A stretch of 64,000 nucleotides of DNA, taken from the NCBI RefSeq assembly GCF_900100705.1, contig NZ_FNCH01000003.1:248001-312000 (forward strand). The letters are read 5' to 3'. The position numbers and the translations under genes are program-made. The stretch comes from Pedobacter terrae (GTDB taxonomy: Bacteria > Bacteroidota > Bacteroidia > Sphingobacteriales > Sphingobacteriaceae). Positions 61,969 through 64,000 of this stretch are shown here, piece after piece (position 1 is the stretch's first letter; each line of letters starts with the position of its first letter). The notes below the pieces were generated by a model. The model saw nothing but the letters and a program-made list of their open reading frames with translations. It searched no databases and was not told the origin of the DNA.

Positions 61969-62886
61969 TTATTTTTTTGAAAAATATTGTGTCAGCTTTT
62001 CATTTACAAAACGCCTAACCCTTGTTACCATATTGCCTTTTCGCTTAATCAGAAAGCTTTTGATGGCTTCGTATGCAATAGGATTTTCGGCTATTACAGT
62101 TGGAAATTCAACAATTTGTTTAGGGTTGATCACCACGTTATAGATATCGTTGATTCCGGAGTGTACGCCTGTGCCATCGTGGCCAATGTTGTTAACGAGT
62201 GATTGAGACGGGTTAAGTGTAAGACCTCCTTTTAAAAAGATAGAAGCATACCATCTTATGGCCCAGCTATTATTTTTTCCTTTTTTAAATTCCTGCATCT
62301 GTTTCCAGAAATTCATTTTATGATCAATGGAAAATGCAGTCCTTTTCTTTTTATCAAACTGTTTAAGAAGAACGTCAATGTTTGGTTCGAAATTTTTCCA
62401 TGCCCTGCCCCAGGTGGCCCAACCCCAACTTGTGGCTGCCCTGTAGAAAAATGATTGAGGAAGGTTATCTGCTTTTAAAGGATACATATAAGCTCCAATA
62501 TGCATTACTTTTTCCTCTTCGCGATAGTGGTTCAACGCACTATTGAAATAGGCTAAGGTATGCGGAGAGGTAATGAGATCATCTTCAAATACAATTACCT
62601 GATCGTACTCTGCTATTAATTGGGTGACCCCTGCAATTACTGCATTGGCTAAGCCTGCATTAACCTTACTTTCCATTACTTTAACTGACTTAAAGCCATC
62701 TGCTTTTTTAATGATTTTTCTCACTTCAGCAACTTTTTCTCTATCCAGATCAGTTTTAGCGCCATCAGAAAAAATATACAAATGACTTTTTGCGGCCAAC
62801 TCATTTTGTTGCAGAAATTGTAAGGTACGCGCTGTGTGCTGCGGACGGTTGTATACGAAAAGTGCTATTGGGGCAAGGTTTTGCAT
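61969..62886 (-). CDS. Glycosyltransferase (GT-A type)
   Basis: 305-residue sugar transferase. It starts APIALFVYNRPQHTARTLQF, as in GT2/GNT-I-like enzymes, with YIFSDGAKT (near residue 38) and the DxD-like FEDDLITSP (near 99) that holds a metal-nucleotide sugar. WGWATWGRAW is family-typical. The C-terminus is basic, suggesting membrane association. It lies near a methyltransferase gene; together they may modify surface glycan, which is inference. Confidence 0.85.
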   Translation of the reverse strand: MQNLAPIALFVYNRPQHTARTLQFLQQNELAAKSHLYIFSDGAKTDLDREKVAEVRKIIKKADGFKSVKVMESKVNAGLANAVIAGVTQLIAEYDQVIVFEDDLITSPHTLAYFNSALNHYREEEKVMHIGAYMYPLKADNLPQSFFYRAATSWGWATWGRAWKNFEPNIDVLLKQFDKKKRTAFSIDHKMNFWKQMQEFKKGKNNSWAIRWYASIFLKGGLTLNPSQSLVNNIGHDGTGVHSGINDIYNVVINPKQIVEFPTVIAENPIAYEAIKSFLIKRKGNMVTRVRRFVNEKLTQYFSKK

Positions 62887-62927
62887 TTTTTATTTTATTT
62901 CAATTATCGATTTTCAATTAAAGTGCT

Positions 62928-63051
62928 CGTCATTCGACTGAAACGCAGTGGAATGCCCGCCTGTGCGGACAGGCGGGAGAGATCTGTCGGTAGATTTAGC
63001 TGCGCTAGTACTCCGTGGTTCCCGGCTCCGTTTCACTTCGCTCAAAATGAT
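62928..63051. repeat. CGTCATTCGACTG...TTCGCTCAAAATGATGG repeat with CCCGCCTGT hairpin
   Basis: Contains a perfect stem CCCGCCTGT-GCGG-ACAGGCGGG (62956-62977), GAGATCT, and CACTTCGCTC. It is a sister of 40362-40463, with a decayed right end (ATGATGG for ATGACG). Confidence 0.8.
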
Positions 63052-63077
63052 GGCCACTACAGCATACTTTTTACCAC

Positions 63078-63839
63078 TTAAAATATATGCAGGTTATGAT
63101 CTGATTTTTTGGTTAGTACGGTATAGGCATTGGCAAATTGTTCCTGTTTTTTCCTTCCAAATAAATTACCTAAGGTTTTCTTTATCCTGTATTCTAACTC
63201 TATTTTTAGGTTTTTAGAAAATGTTTTTGTTGCTTTTCTATTAATGAATTCATTAAATTTAACCGTTTCAGGTGCCGTCATCGAAATTTTATCTGCTAAA
63301 ATTTCCAGTCCTTCGCTTTGCAGTAAAAACCTAAGCGTAGTGGGGGTGTACATGTTAATGTGCCCGTAATCCAAAAAATGTTGCATGCGTTTATCCACAT
63401 CAAAACGATAATCTTTTGGTACCTCTACTACAATATATTTAGCGATGCGTTTCAACTCCCTGATCAGTAATCTTTCATGCTCTACATGCTCTAAAACATG
63501 GGCAAGGATAACCAGGTCAAATGTATTGTCCCCGTAAGGGATTTTGTAGCCATCAAAAGTTTGTACTTCTTTTAAACTGAACAGATTACGATTTTTTATC
63601 AGATCGACACCACTTTGTGCAATTTCCAAAGCATAAAGTTCTGGCGCAAAATGCCAATCATTTAAAAAATGTAAAATACTGCCATCACCCGCGCCAACCT
63701 CAAGTACTTTTTTAGGTTTTAGCCCTTTGCACACCTCAATAATGTTCTGGGCCTTATATTTTGCGCCGAGCATTCTCCATGCCACATCGCTGTTGGTATA
63801 AAAATTATCGTATGCTGTTTTTACTTCTTCAGTTAACAT
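63078..63839 (-). CDS. SAM-dependent methyltransferase (class I)
   Basis: About 253-256 residues. The SAM motif is VLEVGAGDGSILHFL (near residue 45) and LVILAHVLEHVEHERLLIRE is near 110 (the HVLEHV class). The frame allows ATG 63848 or 63839; a -7 box TATATTTG (minus strand, 63855-63862) lies only 6 bases before the first, so the second (63839) is favoured unless the mRNA is leaderless. Substrate unknown; the neighbour is a glycosyltransferase. Confidence 0.85.
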   Translation of the reverse strand: MLTEEVKTAYDNFYTNSDVAWRMLGAKYKAQNIIEVCKGLKPKKVLEVGAGDGSILHFLNDWHFAPELYALEIAQSGVDLIKNRNLFSLKEVQTFDGYKIPYGDNTFDLVILAHVLEHVEHERLLIRELKRIAKYIVVEVPKDYRFDVDKRMQHFLDYGHINMYTPTTLRFLLQSEGLEILADKISMTAPETVKFNEFINRKATKTFSKNLKIELEYRIKKTLGNLFGRKKQEQFANAYTVLTKKSDHNLHIF

Positions 63840-63854
63840 TTGTGCCATTTAGTA

Positions 63855-63862
63855 CAAATATA
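63855..63862 (-). promoter_or_regulatory. -7 box of the methyltransferase gene
   Basis: Minus-strand TATATTTG, exact consensus. Confidence 0.55.
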
Positions 63863-64000
63863 ACGCTTGTGAATTATATAATTTGAATAAACTAGCCAGA
63901 CGAAATTTTATATCGATATAGTTGACAAGCTTTGTGTTATAAAACCTACTGTAGTGAAAATTTAATATGTATTATTAAATATATTCCATATATTCGGTAT

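Noticed and set aside
1..64000. tRNA genes, insertion sequences, prophage or integrase genes
   Set aside because: I looked through spacers and frames and found no cloverleaf, transposase, integrase or phage-like product.

Overview
The window looks like a chromosomal segment of a Bacteroidota bacterium, most likely Sphingobacteriaceae and Pedobacter-like. The support is a SusC/SusD pair, the gliding lipoprotein GldD, many lipoproteins with short SPII signal peptides, AT-rich DNA, promoters with the Bacteroidota -7 box TAnnTTTG, and no Shine-Dalgarno dependence. The genus is inferred from protein character, not from a marker gene. I saw no rRNA, tRNA, CRISPR array, transposase or prophage gene; the content is mostly housekeeping and nutrient scavenging.

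Layout. 1-9.4 kb: 3' part of an M1 aminopeptidase, a SusC-SusD-DUF1735 uptake operon, a secreted unknown, and a frameshifted NTF2-like pseudogene. 9.6-15.8 kb: TPR protein, ComA-like phosphosulfolactate synthase, aroE, gldD, an MBL hydrolase, a LolE/FtsX-type permease and a small lipoprotein. 16-21 kb: xylose operon xylB-xylA-sodium/sugar symporter on the minus strand, with two LacI-type operators in front of xylB. 21-25 kb: csaA, tadA, superoxide dismutase, a small secreted protein and oxyR. 25-32 kb: GH130 enzyme, GDP-fucose synthase, trmB with an MGMT-like gene, small proteins, tag with a GNAT gene, a CPBP protease. 32-36 kb: polA and two small secreted proteins. 36-40 kb: MBL hydrolase, a serine hydrolase-membrane protein-ebfC operon, a cupin. 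40-46 kb: DUF885 lipoprotein, pdhA-pdhC, NlpC/P60 hydrolase. 46-56 kb: CapA-like protein, two tiny membrane proteins, an HExxH/discoidin lipoprotein, an M13 peptidase, an SPFH protein, a tail-specific protease. 55.7-61.2 kb: cyanophycin module (cphA divergent from cphB-iaaA-TPR gene). 61.4-64 kb: PA2169-type four-helix protein, a glycosyltransferase and a methyltransferase.

How the genes work together. Three metabolic units stand out: xylose uptake, isomerisation and phosphorylation; cyanophycin synthesis, depolymerisation and dipeptide hydrolysis; and the first and second components of pyruvate dehydrogenase (the E1 beta gene is not in this window). Secreted or outer-membrane peptidases (M1, M13, S41, DUF885, a putative HExxH lipoprotein) point to peptide scavenging.

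Intergenic DNA carries most of the unexplained structure. There are at least eight CGTCA...TGACG-bounded mosaic repeats or half-repeats, a divergent two-copy ~115 bp structured repeat, a hairpin-packed 255 bp spacer between the SPFH gene and prc, and recurring AAAACGTTTT-type palindromes upstream of susC, oxyR and the discoidin lipoprotein.
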